The notes under the pieces were generated by a model. That model did not search any database. It was not told where the DNA came from and was given only the letters and a program-made list of their open reading frames with translations. From Hemerocallis citrina (lineage: Eukaryota > Streptophyta > Magnoliopsida > Asparagales > Asphodelaceae), in assembly GCA_017893485.1 (NCBI GenBank), contig CM030362.1:182922175-182986174 (forward strand): a DNA stretch of 64,000 nt. Reading direction: 5' to 3'. Position numbers and translations under genes: made by a program. Positions 20,290 through 32,575 of this stretch are shown one piece after another. The first letter of the stretch is position 1; each line of letters begins with the position of its first letter.

Positions 20290-22130
20290 GGTAAAAAGTG
20301 TTTCTCTAACTCTCCCAAAAAAAACTCAAAAAAAGAAAACCCTATATCTAGAACTGAGTTGGAGAGGGTGGCGGCTAGGGTTTCATCGCCCCCTCCTCGG
20401 CTGCCATTCACCCTCCACCTCCCGCCGCAACTTGTCAACGAAGTTCTCCTCCCGCCGCAACCAACCGCCATCGACGGCTACAGATCCTCTCCCTTCCCCG
20501 CCGTCGATCTTCCACTGTCATCGCGCTAGTGCAACGCCCCCCATCCCCGTCGTCGATCTCCCGCAAATCCAACCTCCATCAACGGCGGTGGATCCAGCCG
20601 CATTTGCCTCTCCCTCCGTTGCCTCCCCGCCTCCCGACGTTTACTGTCTTCTCGCTGGAGGTAGCGACTTGGGTGCGCCGCCCCATCGCCATCGTCAATC
20701 TCCCACAAATCCAACCTCCATTGATGGTGGTGGATCCAGACGCCAGCGCCTCTCCCTCCGTAGCCTCTATACCCCCCGCCGTCGGTGAGCCAGCGCCTAA
20801 ATAATCGGCGATTTCCTCACGCCGTTGATTCATTTGTGCCTTGCCGATGGGAGTGCCGACGACCAAGCGGCGGCATCGAAGCTTCAAATCTGTGACGGTT
20901 TGGAGTTGGGGGTGAGTTGGTTGGGGTTTGGGTTAGGTTGGGGTTGGTTAGCTTTGCTAGATATTTGCCCGGATATTCTTCGCGATTGCCACTATGTCCA
21001 CACTCTCGGGGCCAATCATGACGATCTGCGACTATGATTTGGTTTCTCGAGGGTTGGTAGTGCGTGTAAAGAAGCCGGGGTTTGAGGTTTGCAGTGTCGA
21101 AGTGCGGGACGACAAGGATTTTATTTGTGTGTGGGGGGGGGAGGGGGGGTGGTGGAGCTGTCTGAGTTGGGTTTGTCCCGGTGTGAAGATTGCGGTGTAG
21201 TATGGTTGTAGGGATAGGGCCCAAATCTCGGGGCTGATTACGATGATCTGCAGCCATGATTTGGGCCTCCAGGGCTGGTGTAGTCGGCGAAGTTGTCGGG
21301 GTTTGTGATGATGGTAGCGCCAATGATAGTGGCTGGAGCTTGTACCCCGTTTTGTTGGGGTGTTTTCTAGAGGGGCGGGGGCCGCATCCGGGCTGCTTCA
21401 CCTGATGACCACAGTCGACGGGGCACCACCACCACTACGCCCTCATAATGGAAGCTGACGCCCAACGTCATCGTCTGGTGTAGCGAGAGGAGAAGGTTCT
21501 TTCAGCTGGGTCTTGCATTGATTTTCTGATTGAGAGAGAGAGTGAGAGAGTGAGTGAGTGAAGATGTTGCTCCTCACTACTCTCTGTTGGTGATGAGAGA
21601 TGCGAAGGTATCCTCTTCACGGTTCTCTCATTGACTACGGTTTGTGGTGGGAGAGTAATTATAGCATGTTTGTGGGAGGATTGGTAGTGTAGACTAAGCA
21701 TGGCGGTTGTCAAAACTCTGCCTACGGGGCTTGGGCCCAAAGATGGGGCCCCCCGGCGAGTAGGCTGAGCTCGACAATTGCCAAAATTCGGCCTGCGAGA
21801 CTTGGGCCCAAAGATGGGGTCCCCCAGCGAGGTGAAGGCAAGGATCGACGGGTAAATCCTGCCAGACTAGTTTCAGGTGGGTGTGCATGTGCCGTGGAGG
21901 CAGTGTACGAAGCTAAACTGACGTACATACAATTTGGTTGGACCGAGCACGTTTGTCGGCCCACCCTCAAGGGTTGTTGGAAGGATTTGTTGTTTGTACG
22001 GGTTGTGTTGCTTCATGTATATTCTATTTTCTGTCTGTAGGTTGTAACTGGGCCCAGTACTCTGGATTTGTTTCTTTAATTTTTTATTAATGAAACAGGG
22101 TGGCCATATTCTACATTTTCCTTCAAAAAA
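20290..22130 (+). mobile_element. LINE-like retroposon without coding capacity
   Basis: A segment ending in a short A run (aaaaaa) and flanked by a 15-bp direct repeat, cttctcttcttcata, at 20275-20289 and 22131-22145. Variable long TSDs and an A tail indicate target-primed insertion by LINE machinery. The head is rich in ccgccgtcgat-like sequence, as in plant LINE leaders; the tail (tttattaatgaaacagggtgg) resembles a LINE 3' end. No reverse transcriptase frame is present. An additional copy of the TSD at 20205-20219 makes the 5' boundary uncertain (20220-20290). Internal imperfect duplications lie near 20570/20708 and 21727/21800. Confidence 0.6.
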
Positions 22131-22145
22131 CTTCTCTTCTTCATA

Positions 22146-23640
22146 AGGTGATCTATTCGGCCAATAATGCCTCAATAAAAGAATTTAATTTAAACTTGCA
22201 GATTAAATATTTCAATCCAATCGCTAAAGAAAAATCTCATATCATACTTTTTACCTTTTATTGATATACTGAGCAAGTTTATGCACACTGAACTAACTAT
22301 TGCATTCTTCCCTTCTATCTTTTTCTTTTTTTTGGCTAAAGATGCCTGGGCCTTGAGTGTCGCACCCTAGTCACGATGTTGTCCTTCATCAGAATTACAT
22401 TCAAGATGAGCTCGGTGATCATCTCTTTTATTTATTATTGTTTGCAAAGACAAAAATATAACATTTTGTTGTAATTTTCTCTCTTACTCTTCTGAAAAGA
22501 TCAAAAGATGTTGAAGTTGAAGTGGTTGTTTCCTTCTTTTACCATGAAAGGCTCTGTTTTGTAGCACACAAAAAAATTATTCTGTCACACCATAATCGTA
22601 ATTTTTTTTTTTTTTTTAATAGGGAGACCATAATCGGAAGTTGCAGATAGGCATGAGGATTTTGTACTTGTTTTCCAAAATTCATAACTCGATAGTTCAA
22701 GAAATTTTCTTTAGGCTTTGATTTTAAAGAAGCATAATTTTTTTTGTTAGTTTTAGGGGAACATATTTTGAGGAAAAATGAATAATCTGAGAAAAAGTCA
22801 CATTGAAACCATCCAACCAAGGGATGACATCCGAGTCGGGTCGAACCGCAACCCGTCTGCCAAGACCTGACCCGCATTGATCCTGTCCAGGTTCGGGTCA
22901 AACCCGATATTCTTACCGCGTCGAACCAGGTCGGTAAAAACCCAAGTCAAACCCGCTCGACCCGGCCCACGCAACCCGATGCCATCCGACCCAAACCCGA
23001 TCTGTGACCCGTCGGGTTTGTGGATTCGACCCGTTTGATTTTTTTTTTTTTTTTTTTGCTGATTTTTTTTGCTGCAAAATATATGTATACTAGGTTTGCC
23101 CGTTGACACGTGCCTACGGCACGTCTTCGGAACGGTGCACCTTATTTGATTATATAAAATAGTTTTGGAGGTCCAGCAAATTAATTGAAGTAGCAAACAT
23201 AGAGCAAAAAACATATTGTATGATCTCTTTGATTTTGTTTGAATTATTTTTAAAGTTTTTGGATTTTTAAAATTTTTAAAATTTTAAAATTTTTTATTTT
23301 TTAATTTTTGAAAATTTAAAAATTTTTATTTTCTTTATTTTTTGAATAGATTAGGGAGGGAGAGAGAGAGAGAAAAAAAATATGTAGGAGTTGTTTTGGG
23401 TGGGAGATTTGAATTTGAGTTTTGGGGGAAATTTTTGGGGGGAAAATATGTTTTGTAAGATTAGATCTAGGCCTTTGATTTTTTGGGGATTGAAGGAGAG
23501 CCACTTGATAGCTTTCTTTGTGTTTTATTATATAGATATGTACATATATACTGCAAAATATATGTATATATGCATATAGATATACTGATATACTCTAAAA
23601 TATTTCAAAATTTTATAAAAATGAGTGTAAACATTAAAAT
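22146..23640. other. Unassigned DNA with GGGTCGGGT-rich block
   Basis: No gene seen. At 22815-23035 there is dense alternation of gggtcggg and cccgaccc, often found at ends of plant non-autonomous transposons. A similar block lies at 23940-24115, but I could not match termini or a TSD. Near 23108-23124 there is a perfect 7-bp-arm palindrome, acgtgcctacggcacgt. The stretch 23220-23340 is A/T homopolymer-rich. Confidence 0.4.
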
Positions 23641-23644
23641 TAAT

Positions 23645-23855
23645 CGATTATTACTCACTACTCAATTAGACAACCTCCACTCTATCTATTTATAGCCAAT
23701 TTCATCTACTCACTTTTCTCATCTCACCAATGTGTGACTAAAAGTTTTAAAAGTTTTAAATCAAAATACATTTAGTCCCACATTGATGAGATTGAGTTGA
23801 CTATAAATAGGTAGGGTGAGGTGAACTAATTGAGTAGTTGGTAGTGAGCAAATAA
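23645..23855. mobile_element. Foldback MITE-like element (~210 bp)
   Basis: Imperfect inverted repeat with arms near 90 bp: ttactcactactcaattag at the left pairs with ctaattgagtagttggtagt at the right, tatttatag pairs with ctataaata, and the inner part pairs around caccaatgtgtgac and gtcccacattgatg. There is no coding sequence. The TSD is not certain. Confidence 0.65.
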
Positions 23856-23934
23856 TTTTGTTGTCCACATCCATTTGATATAAAATTTGAAATATTAACG
23901 AATTTATTTATTAATCAAAAAATAAAAAAGATTA

Positions 23935-25540
23935 ACTCAACTTGTGACCCAGCTCAGCCCAAAACGGGTTCAACCCAAAAGGTTCACGGGTTGATCGGGT
24001 CAAGATTCTGGTTTTCCAACCCGGCTTATTGAGCCAACCCGACCCCAGCCCGCCCCAGTGGGTTTGGGCCCGGCCCGGCCCGATGGGTTTGGGCCCGGCC
24101 TGGCCCGGTGAGCCTGACTGCCACCACACCAATAATTCACTAGGAGGTCCAGTGATCCATTCAACCACACATCTGCTCCATCATAAAGGGACACGTATTT
24201 TGATGCAGGAATGTGTGGCAAGATGGAGTACAGGACCTCCAAATCCGAAACAATCCAAACCTAACAGAAATCCCAACAATCTCAGTGCAAAACATCTGTT
24301 ACCTTTTCTATCTCATGATGAGAACAGCTGTTATTCTAACTACACAAAAAGAAGATCACAAGGATTTGAACCCGACATCCTCTTTCCAAACTTGAAATAA
24401 AGAACTTGCACAACCACACACACATGCATAAGACCTAAAAACATTGATAATGCCACCAACTTTGCATGAAAAGTTGGATTAATATTTATCATCAGTTTAT
24501 TTTCGCTTTGATTTTACATATCTCCATTCTACAAGCTTCCAGGTAATGAGTTATGATGTCCACAATCTTGTCACATGCTTCATTATTTCTTTTTTAATGG
24601 ATTGTTGCCACTTGAAGTAACATATGAAAATGACACTTTATTCATGTGTTCAAATTGTGTTTAGTAGCCTAATCAAACAAAGTTGAGTTTGTTCATTCTA
24701 CTAATAAATGAAATATCAATTTAGTTCCTATCATTTAGGTTAATAAATTCTTTGAGTTTTTCAATTAATTGTAATAACTCTATATATATGATAGATATAC
24801 TTCACTCCTGATCTGTACAGATTTTTCAGGCACGACAGGGCTAGACAGAAGTTCTCTGATAGGTACCACCTAACTAATACCGATAAACTGAGGACCCGAT
24901 AAAATATTATCATTTACTAGACACTGGTAGAAAATGTCATAATTGCAACAGAAATTTTTCTTGTAAAAGAGTTAAATTCCATAATTAATGCACATTCGTA
25001 AGAGAATTTTTCTCATCCTCTTATAGTTGTGCTGTTGTGAAATCTCTCCTGGTTAATGCACACATTTGCAACGGAATTCTAGAGGATCTAACAAAGTATT
25101 TTTATTGTTATTATTGTATTTGATAACAAAAGGCAAGTTAAACTACACCATTAGATTGGCTCCCGCAAAATGCCTCGCTCGTCTATTTTGATTGAGGTTA
25201 TCAAGCTCTACATTCTAAAACAATCAAAAAACCACTCAAGGCTCGTTTCCCCTGTTTAGCAAAGAAAAACAAAAAAAAAATGTGAGAAAATACTTTTTAG
25301 AGTTTACCGGCCTGATCTAGACTAAGACTATCTCCAACCATACTAGTCATCCCTCAATTTGCACAAAGCCACATTAAAACAAAATTGCAGCCAGAAGAAA
25401 AGAAAGTAGCAACACATATAAAATAACAGAGTAGCAAACAAGAACAATAAGTAGAAGATATTAAGGATCTAAAACCACTAAAGGATTCTCCTCATTTGTA
25501 AGAAGAAATGGGATCAGCTAGTTTGCCAAGTTTGTCTACA
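23935..25540. other. Unassigned intergenic DNA
   Basis: Apart from the cccgaccc/gggcccgg block at 23940-24115, I see no gene and no certain element. A CACTGGTAGAAAA sequence near 24922 resembles a CACTA-type terminus, but no partner end was found. Frames are short and unlike any protein I recognise. Confidence 0.4.
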
Positions 25541-25559
25541 TATGGGAGCGGGCTACCTC

Positions 25560-25961
25560 AAAAATAGGCTATTGTCTACATATGAGAAGGAGATGTTGGC
25601 CATTTTGTTGACAGTGAAGAAATAGCGTCAGTATCTTTTGGGAAGGTAGTTTATTATTAGAACCGACCACAGACCATTGAAGTATTTGTTAGACCAACGT
25701 TTGTACACTGAGGCACATCACATTTGGCTCATGAAATTGCTTGGTTACTAATCTATGGTTGAGTATAAGAAGGGAAAGGATAATGTAGTTGCCGATAGCC
25801 TCTCTCGACAGTTTGAAGAAGAAGGTGAAGCTACTTTAGTAGCAATTACTCTTGTCCAGACTACTTGGTTCTCTCAAGTACAGCAATTGACCCTTACTGA
25901 TCCTTATTATGATGAAATTAAGTAAAAAATTGTAGATGGAGATGATTAGAGGTTGGGGTAT
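25560..25961 (+). pseudogene. Chromovirus X: RNase H and linker remnant
   Basis: Reads the C-terminal RNase H part of a chromodomain Ty3/gypsy Pol: STYEKEMLAILLTVKK, then RTDHRPLKYLLDQRLYTE, and VEYKKGKDNVVADSLSR leading to integrase. Several in-frame stops (near 25620, 25654, 25750 and 25922) show it is dead. The upstream RT is missing. The reading continues across the Tat-2 insertion at 39528. Confidence 0.85.
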
Positions 25962-26555
25962 TGATATGGCTAAAAATGGGGTTAAATCGGAACCGTCTAA
26001 ATCGAGAACGAATCTTAATGCCTGGGGGTAAAATGGTAATTTCACAGACAATGGGTCTGAAGCGGGTCCTGGGTCTTTTCCCAAAAAATTCAATAACCCG
26101 CGAACGGATCCACCTCAACTGGGTGCGAGTTTCAACCCGTAGCAAACCCGGTCAAGAAAGAATAGAATTAGGGTTTCTGATTAATCCTAATCAACGGCCC
26201 TGATTCATATCTATCCTTTCACTGGGGATTAGGGATTACATTCCTTATCTAACCACAGGGATTACATTCCTAATCTGACCCCAGCGGTGCCTATAAATAC
26301 CCTCCATCCATCTCCATTAAGAGGTAATCAATCTTTTGCCAGTTTTACGCTCTTTCATAATCTTCCCTGATTACTGACTTGAGCGTCGGAGGGTGCGTCA
26401 CCGGGATCAACCCCGGTGTCTCGCACTTTTTGCAGGTTAACGGCGGGAGTCAACGGTCAAACTCTGGCGGAACAAGTAACAGGTTTGCTATTCAAAGTTT
26501 TCCAAGAATCCACAAATACTATATGTTTGCCCCCACACCAGATTCAGCGACAACA
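25962..26555 (+). repeat. 5' LTR of Tat-2
   Basis: TG...CA from tgatatggctaaaaa to gcgacaaca, with TATA-like ctataaata at 26291-26299. By eye it differs from the 3' LTR at several percent of positions. Confidence 0.93.
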
Positions 26556-26558
26556 AAT

Positions 26559-26577
26559 TGGCGCCGTCTGTAGGAAC
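26559..26577 (+). other. Primer binding site of Tat-2
   Basis: TGGCGCCGTCTGTAGGAAC starts three bases after the LTR. TGGCGCC-type sites are common in Tat and Athila elements. I did not determine which tRNA it matches. It differs from the Met-tRNA site of the other families in the window. Confidence 0.8.
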
Positions 26578-26626
26578 AAACGAATAGATGCCTCCCCTCT
26601 TCCCATTGGTCAGATCTTCTCCAGCC

Positions 26627-28141
26627 ATGCCTCCTAGGAAAGTATGATCTAGAGGGTCCAACCGAGGACCCAACCCCGATCAGCAACAAGAAGTCCCCAT
26701 TCAACCCGCTCAGCAGCAGCGGCAACTTCCGCCTCAAGCCGAGGACCCTCTTCAACAGGACCAGCCCCTTCCTCAGAATCAATAGCCTCCTAAGGGTCCC
26801 CACGGTCCTCAAAATGCCAGGGCAGGGGTCTCGCGTCCCAACCCGCAGAAACAACCTCTCCATCAGGACCACGTCTCCATCCACAATGCCTCTTCGGATT
26901 CTATGGCCTCCCACAATCCCCGAGCTTCCGACCTTCACAACACCGTCCTCAATCGGCAGAAGGATGAGGATCTTCACCGCTATCTGGATGAAAAGCGGGC
27001 CCGAGAGGGAGCCTCCCACCAACAACATCCGGATGAGCGATCTCCTCACTGCCGAGACTACAGAAGGTCCCCCACCCGAAGGGGTCGGAGAGAGTCCCCC
27101 GAGCATCACGAGAGAAGACCCCATTCCCCCGCCGGTCGGCAACATCCAAGGAACGATGAGGCACCCATCACCCGTGCCGAGTTCCAACAGTTCCAAGCAA
27201 CCATCCTACAAGCTCTCAATCTCCGTCCCAACAACACCAATGCCCCAAGGATTCCCACTCCTTCTCCGGTCCGAAGTCCTCGCCGACGGTCCCTAACTCC
27301 TCTCCCGGCTCCTAGCAACCCCCGGCACATGCCAAGTCCACGCCGCTCCAGGAGCTACCGTCGTCGTAGCCCCTGCTCTCTCTCGTACGAAGATGAGTCT
27401 AGAGGCTCGGTTGATTACCGTCAAAGGGATGATGCTATCTACCGCCGTCTCCACGAAATGGAGAGGCGCTTGGGTCAGTTAGACCGAGAAGAAGAGCTTA
27501 GAGGAAGGACCCTTCGCCCTAGTCGACCTCCTTTTTCCCGAACCATAATGGAGGCTCCGATACCAATTGGCTTTAAACCTCCTCAATTCGAGACTTACTC
27601 CGGGGAGACTGACCCCGTCGATCACATCGAAAGCTTCAAGACTATCATGCTCATCCATCAAGCTTCCGATGCTCTGCTATGCAAGACCTTTCCCGCAACT
27701 CTCAAGGATCCGGCTCGAGAATGGTACTCTCGCCTTGCCCCATCCTCAATATTCTCCTTCGAGCAATTCGAGACCCTCTTCGTCACCCACTTCGTGAGTA
27801 GCCGCCGAACTGAGAAGACCAGCATTTCGCTACTCTACCTCAACCAGACGAAGGGTGAGAAGCTGAGAGACTATGTGAAAAGGTTCACGGTGGAAGCCAA
27901 GTCCATAGCATCCCTCGACCAGTCGGTCGCTGCAGCTGCATTTCAATCCAATGTCCTCAACTCCAGCCTCCACTCCTCCCTCGCCAAGAAGCCTCCACAG
28001 AACTTCTCTGACCTCCTCCTTCGGAGCGAAAAGTATATTCGGGCCGAAGAAGCTGAGCACCGCCCTAACTTGGAGGGGTCTTCCTCCGGGTCTAAGAGAA
28101 AGGACAGAAGAGGAAGGGGCCAAGAAGCTCCAGAAGGATAA
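26627..28141 (+). pseudogene. Tat-2 gag
   Basis: Capsid-type Gag of a Tat element. The first ATG (MPPRKV) is followed by a TGA at codon 7 and a TAG near 26786 in the same frame, after which the frame is open to 28141. The head is Pro/Gln/Arg-rich. The conserved gag core runs from about 27580 to 27970 (SGETDPVDHIESFKTIM, then REWYSRLAPSSIFSFEQF and GEKLRDYVKRFTVEAK), matching the retrotransposon gag family. A histidine-rich knuckle-like CRYHRDHSHDTNDC is readable just past the gag stop at ~28297. Both early stops are explained by single C-to-T changes. Confidence 0.88.
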
Positions 28142-28395
28142 TGGCGGCCAGTGCCGACCTCCCCCCAGATTTAAAAAATTTACTCCCCTTAATGCCAACA
28201 TCTCCACAATTCTTATGGAAGTTGAGAAGGAGGGGGTGATACCTCCTGCACCAAAAATGAACACCCCCTGGCAAGAAGAGGGATAAAGAGAAGTGATGCC
28301 GCTATCACCGGGACCATAGTCACGATACCAATGATTGTCGAGTCTTAAAGAACGAGATAGAAGTCCTCATCCAGAGGGGCCAGCTAAACAGGTTT

Positions 28396-29121
28396 GTGAG
28401 AAAGGACCGAACCGATTCTCCTCCTTCGCCTCGGGGGGCTAACAAGCGTCGTGAACGCGATGAAACGCCCGACTTCGAAGAGGAGCGTGTCCTACACCTC
28501 ATTCATGGGGGCCCAATGGGGGGCTCCTCCAACTCCTCTCGAAAGGCGTTCATATGGAAAGTCAATTCGGTTCGCGCCACCCCTCCTCCCAAAGGCCTCG
28601 GAGTGTCTGTCACATTCTCAGATGAAGATCTTGAAGGTGTACGCACCCCCCATTGTGACACACTCGTCATCAATCTCCATATGGCGAACTTTAAAGTGGA
28701 GAGGATCCTGGTGGACAATGGAAGCTCCGTTAACATCATCTTCCTCGTCGCTTTCAAAGGCCTCAAACTCTCCCGAGACAGACTTAAGCCCGCCGGCTAT
28801 ACACTCCATGGGTTCACGGGAGTGTCAGTGACTATTGAGGGGGTGATCACCCTCGACGTAACCGCTGGCAAAACTCCTACTACCCGAACGGAGTCGATGG
28901 ACTTTATGGTCGTGGATGTCCCTGCAGCTTACAATGTCATTTTGGGTCGGCCCGACCTAGCTGCCCTTGAAGCCGTCCCTTCCGCCTATCACCTCAAGAT
29001 GAAATTTCCCACCCGGGCAGGAGTAGGGAAAGTAAAAGGCAATCAGGAAACGGCCCGTAAGTGCTACATGACCTCTACCCTCGGTCCAGTCCTCTCCCTC
29101 GAAACTCTGGAAATCCCCTAA
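28396..29121 (+). pseudogene. Tat-2 aspartic protease region
   Basis: Retropepsin-like domain that would cleave the polyprotein. The active site is at 28711-28728 (VDNGSS), a D-N-G variant. Downstream ILGRPDLAALEAVPS is the conserved flap-to-C-terminus block. The frame ends in TAA at 29121, separating it from RT, whose frame starts 27 bases later. In intact relatives gag, protease and RT are one polyprotein, so this stop is a lesion. Confidence 0.87.
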
Positions 29122-29148
29122 GATGTTGTCCGACCAACGTCCGAGCCG

Positions 29149-31060
29149 GTGGATGAGTTGGAGGAAGTGCTCTTCTCTGAGCAGGATCCAAGCCGAAAGT
29201 TCTTTGTTAGCAAGACCCTCCCATCCGCCCTATGCTCCGACATAGTCCAGTGCATCCGAAGGAACCGAGACCTTTTTGCTTGGTCAGCTGCAGACATGCC
29301 CGGAATTTCCGAAGAGCTCTTGGTCCACCACCTCAGTGTTGCTCCGGGGTCCAAACTGGTCCAACAGAAGAGGCGCAAGTTCGCCCCCGAGCGCCAGCTA
29401 GCTATAAAAGAGGAGGTGGACAAGCTCTTGAAGGCCCGATTCATACAGGAGGTAAACTATCCCGAATGGCTCTCGAATGTGGTAATGGTGAAGAAGTCCA
29501 ATGGGACCTGGAGGATTTGTATCGATTTTACCGATCTCAACAAGGCTTGCCCCAAAGACCCCTTCACTCTTCCAAGTATCGATACTTTAATTGACGCCAC
29601 TTCGGGTCATGAATTCCTCAGCTTCATGGACGCCTTCTCAGGCTACAATCAGATTCGTATGTTCCCCCTAGATATCCCGAAGACCTCATTTGTAACCGAC
29701 CAGGGCCTCTACTGGTACAGGGTTATACCCTTCGGTTTGAAGAATGCAGGTGCCACATATCAACGCCTCGTCAACAAGGTTTTTCAAGCTCAAATCGGCC
29801 GGAATATGGAGGTATATGTTGACGATATGCTTGTAAAGAGCATCCGCGGGGCCGATCATGTGGTCGATCTGCAGGAGGCATTCGACGTACTCAGGAAACA
29901 CAACATGAGGCTCAATCCGAACAAATGTGCGTTCGGAGTCTCGTCGGAAAAATTCCTAGCCTTCGTGGTCAGCCAGCGAGGAATCGAGGCCAACCCCAAG
30001 AAGATCAAGGCCATACTAGACATGGCTCCTCCGAAGAATGTCAAAGAGGTTCAAAGGCTAACGGGTCGCCTGGCAGCCATAGGGCGTTTCCTTTCCAAAT
30101 CAGGGGAGAAGTGTCTCCCCTTCTTCAAGGCTCTCAGAAGGGCTAAAGGCTTCGAGTGGGGTTAGCAGCAACAAGATTCATTCGACCAGCTCAAGGCTTA
30201 CCTTGTCAATCCTCCTCTCCTCAGCAAACCAATTCCTGGTGAACCCCTTTACCTCTACCTAGCAGCCTCCGAGCAGACCCTCAGCGCCGTTCTCGTGAGG
30301 GAAGAAGATAAGACCCAAAAGTTCATCTATTACGTGAGCAAGGTACTTCGGGATGCCGAGCTCCGCTACCCCAGGATAGAAAAGATGGCATATGCCCTAG
30401 TGATGGCCGCAAGAAAGCTTCGCCCATATTTTCAGTCCCATTCAGTGGTCATTCTTACCGACCAACCACTGAAGCAGGTTCTCCACAAGCCAGAAACCTC
30501 CGGTCGCCTTATGAAGTGGTCTATCGAGCTGAGCCAGCATGATATAACATATTAGGCTCGGACCGCGATCAAGGCTCTGGCCCTAGCAGAATTCATAGTT
30601 GAAAGTACCATCCCCGAGTTCAGCCAAGCAATGAAGGGACCACCTGTCTGGTCAGTTTATGTAGATGGGTCCTCTTGTAACGAGGGCAGCGGAGCCGGGG
30701 TCGGGCCGGCCCAGATGATTTCATCCTCCAATACTCCCTCCGGATCAACTTCAAGGCCTCGAACAATGAAGCAGAATACGAGGCACTAATAGCCGGCCTC
30801 GGAATGGCTCGCAATGCAGGGGCGCAGCGCCTCCGGATCTTTAGCGAATCTCAGCTGGTCGTAAATCAGGTCCTGGGCGAGTATGAAGCATGAGATGACC
30901 GAATGGTTAAGTACCTAGCCAAGGTCAAGAATCTCATGGCCCTATTTGAAGAAGCCCTCATCCAGCGAATCCCCCGAGAAGAGAATTCCCAGGCCGATGC
31001 CCTCTCCAAGCTAGCCTCCTCCTCCCTCCAAGGTCTCGAGCAGACCGTCTTGATTGAGGT
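29149..31060 (+). pseudogene. Tat-2 reverse transcriptase, RNase H and second RNase H
   Basis: RT is open from 29149 to a TAG at 30163. It shows WRICIDFTDLNKACPKD, FMDAFSGYNQI, FGLKNAGATYQRLV and the catalytic YVDD (29815-29826). RNase H follows (AASEQTLSAVLVREED, YPRIEKMAYALVMAARKL, LTDQPLKQVL), ended by a TAG near 30553. Then comes the second, archaeal-type RNase H (WSVYVDGSSCNEG, ASNNEAEYEALIAGL, RIFSDSQLVVNQVLGEYEA), with a frameshift near 30695 and a TGA at 30891. It ends in PREENSQADALSKLASS. Tat-3 has the same order with different lesions. Confidence 0.93.
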
Positions 31061-32398
31061 ACTCCTAAAGCCAAGTATAGAAGACGAAACTCTCGATTAT
31101 ATAGAGTCTCTACCTGTCCTGCCTCAAGATAATTGGATGAAACCGCTCGTTGAGTTCCTGAGGGGTGGGCTCCTCCCCAAAGATCCTAAGGAAGCTCGCC
31201 GAGTGAGAACCCGAGTAGAGCGATACACACTTATCGAGGGCATCCTATACAAGTGCTCCTTCACACAGGTAAATGGCAGGCCTTATTTGAGGTGTCTCTC
31301 CCCGGAACCAGCCGACTACGCTCTGCAAGAACTTCACGAAGGCATCGGCGGGGCCATTCAGGGTCCAGATCCCTAGCCCGCAAAGTGTTGAATTACGGGT
31401 ATTTCTGGCCTACTCTCCTACAAGACGCCGAACGGCACGTTTGGCATTGCAGCTCTTGTCAGAGGTACTCCAACATCCGTCGCCTCCCACAAGCTCCACT
31501 CACTTCCCTATCAAGTCATATCCCTTTCGCAATGTGGGGAATGGATTTACTAGGGCCTTTCCCACCAGCTCCCGGCCAGTTCAAATTCTTAGTCGTGGCA
31601 ATCGACTACTTCTCAAAGTGGATAGAGGCCGAACCCTTGGCCACAATCACGGAGAACAAAGTACTTCAGTTCTTCTGGAAGAACGTAATCTGCCGATTTG
31701 GTGTCCCTCGGGTACTCATTACAGACAACGGAACCCAGTTCACCGGGGCTGCCTTCCGAGCTCTATGTGAAGACCTCGCCATCCAACAACGTTTCTCCTC
31801 CGTCTCCCATCCCCAGTCGAATGGCCAAGTTGAGAATGCTAACCGACAGATCTTCTCCGGTATTAAGAAGAGGTTGGATAAATGCTCCAAAGGCTCATGG
31901 GTCGATCAGCTCCCCAACGTGCTGTGGAACTACCACACCACAAAACGGACCCCCACAGGAGAGTCCCCATTCAATCTCACCTATGGGTCCGAAGCTATGA
32001 TCCCCCTAGAAGTTGGTATACCCTCTTCTCGTCTAGTGGCTTATGAAGAAGAACAAAATGCCAGAGAGCTCTGAGCAAATCTAGACCTAATTGATGAGAT
32101 CCGTGAAAGAGCTGCCACTCATCAATAAAGCTACTGGAGAAGGATCGAGTTGGCATACAATAAGAGAGTCCGTCCTACCGACCTCAAAGAAGGGGACTTG
32201 GTCCTCAGAAAGTTAGCCATCTCTTTTCCTGGTCAGAAGAGCAAACTTGCTCCAAATTGGGAGGGACCCTATAAGATTGCCAAAGTAGTTCGGCTCGGGA
32301 CATATAGACTAGAAGACCTCGAAGGCAGGGAGATTCCCAGGACTTGGAATGCCGACCATCTTTTGAAATACCAAGAGAGAGCACTAACGCCTCTCTAA
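31061..32398 (+). pseudogene. Tat-2 integrase
   Basis: The integrase zinc-binding part (LHEGIGGA..., then VWHCSSCQ) is split by a frameshift near 31360. The catalytic core shows the D,D,E triad in context: MWGMDLLGPFP, ITDNGTQFTG and NGQVENANRQ. A stop near 32072 interrupts the tail, which resumes to 32398 (NKRVRPTDLKEGDLVLRK, WEGPYKIAKVV, NADHLLKYQERALTPL). No chromodomain is present, as expected for Tat. It lies directly upstream of the 115-bp repeat array. Confidence 0.92.
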
Positions 32399-32575
32399 GT
32401 ATTCTGGGATGTCGAACCGTTCCTCTCATTTTACTTGTATTTTTTCCTTTATTTCTCTCTTGTAATAACGGCTCACAACTTTAGAAGCAGCCAACTATTA
32501 GTCAGTAATAAAGAAAGCTTTTTCACATTTTACTTGTAAAATTGCTTACATCTCTCTACCTTTACTCTTCACTCT

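Noticed and set aside
23108..23124. Palindrome acgtgcctacggcacgt as a regulatory site
   Set aside because: Short, isolated, in repeat-like DNA; insufficient evidence.
22810..24140. A single transposon bounded by the two GGGTCGGGT-rich blocks
   Set aside because: The blocks are similar but I could not pair terminal inverted repeats or find a TSD; left as unassigned.
24920..25110. CACTGGTAGAAAA as a CACTA terminus
   Set aside because: No inverted partner end or 3-bp duplication found.
26519..27196. 225-codon minus-strand frame
   Set aside because: Complement of the Tat-2 gag coding region; Gly/Leu-rich without domain.
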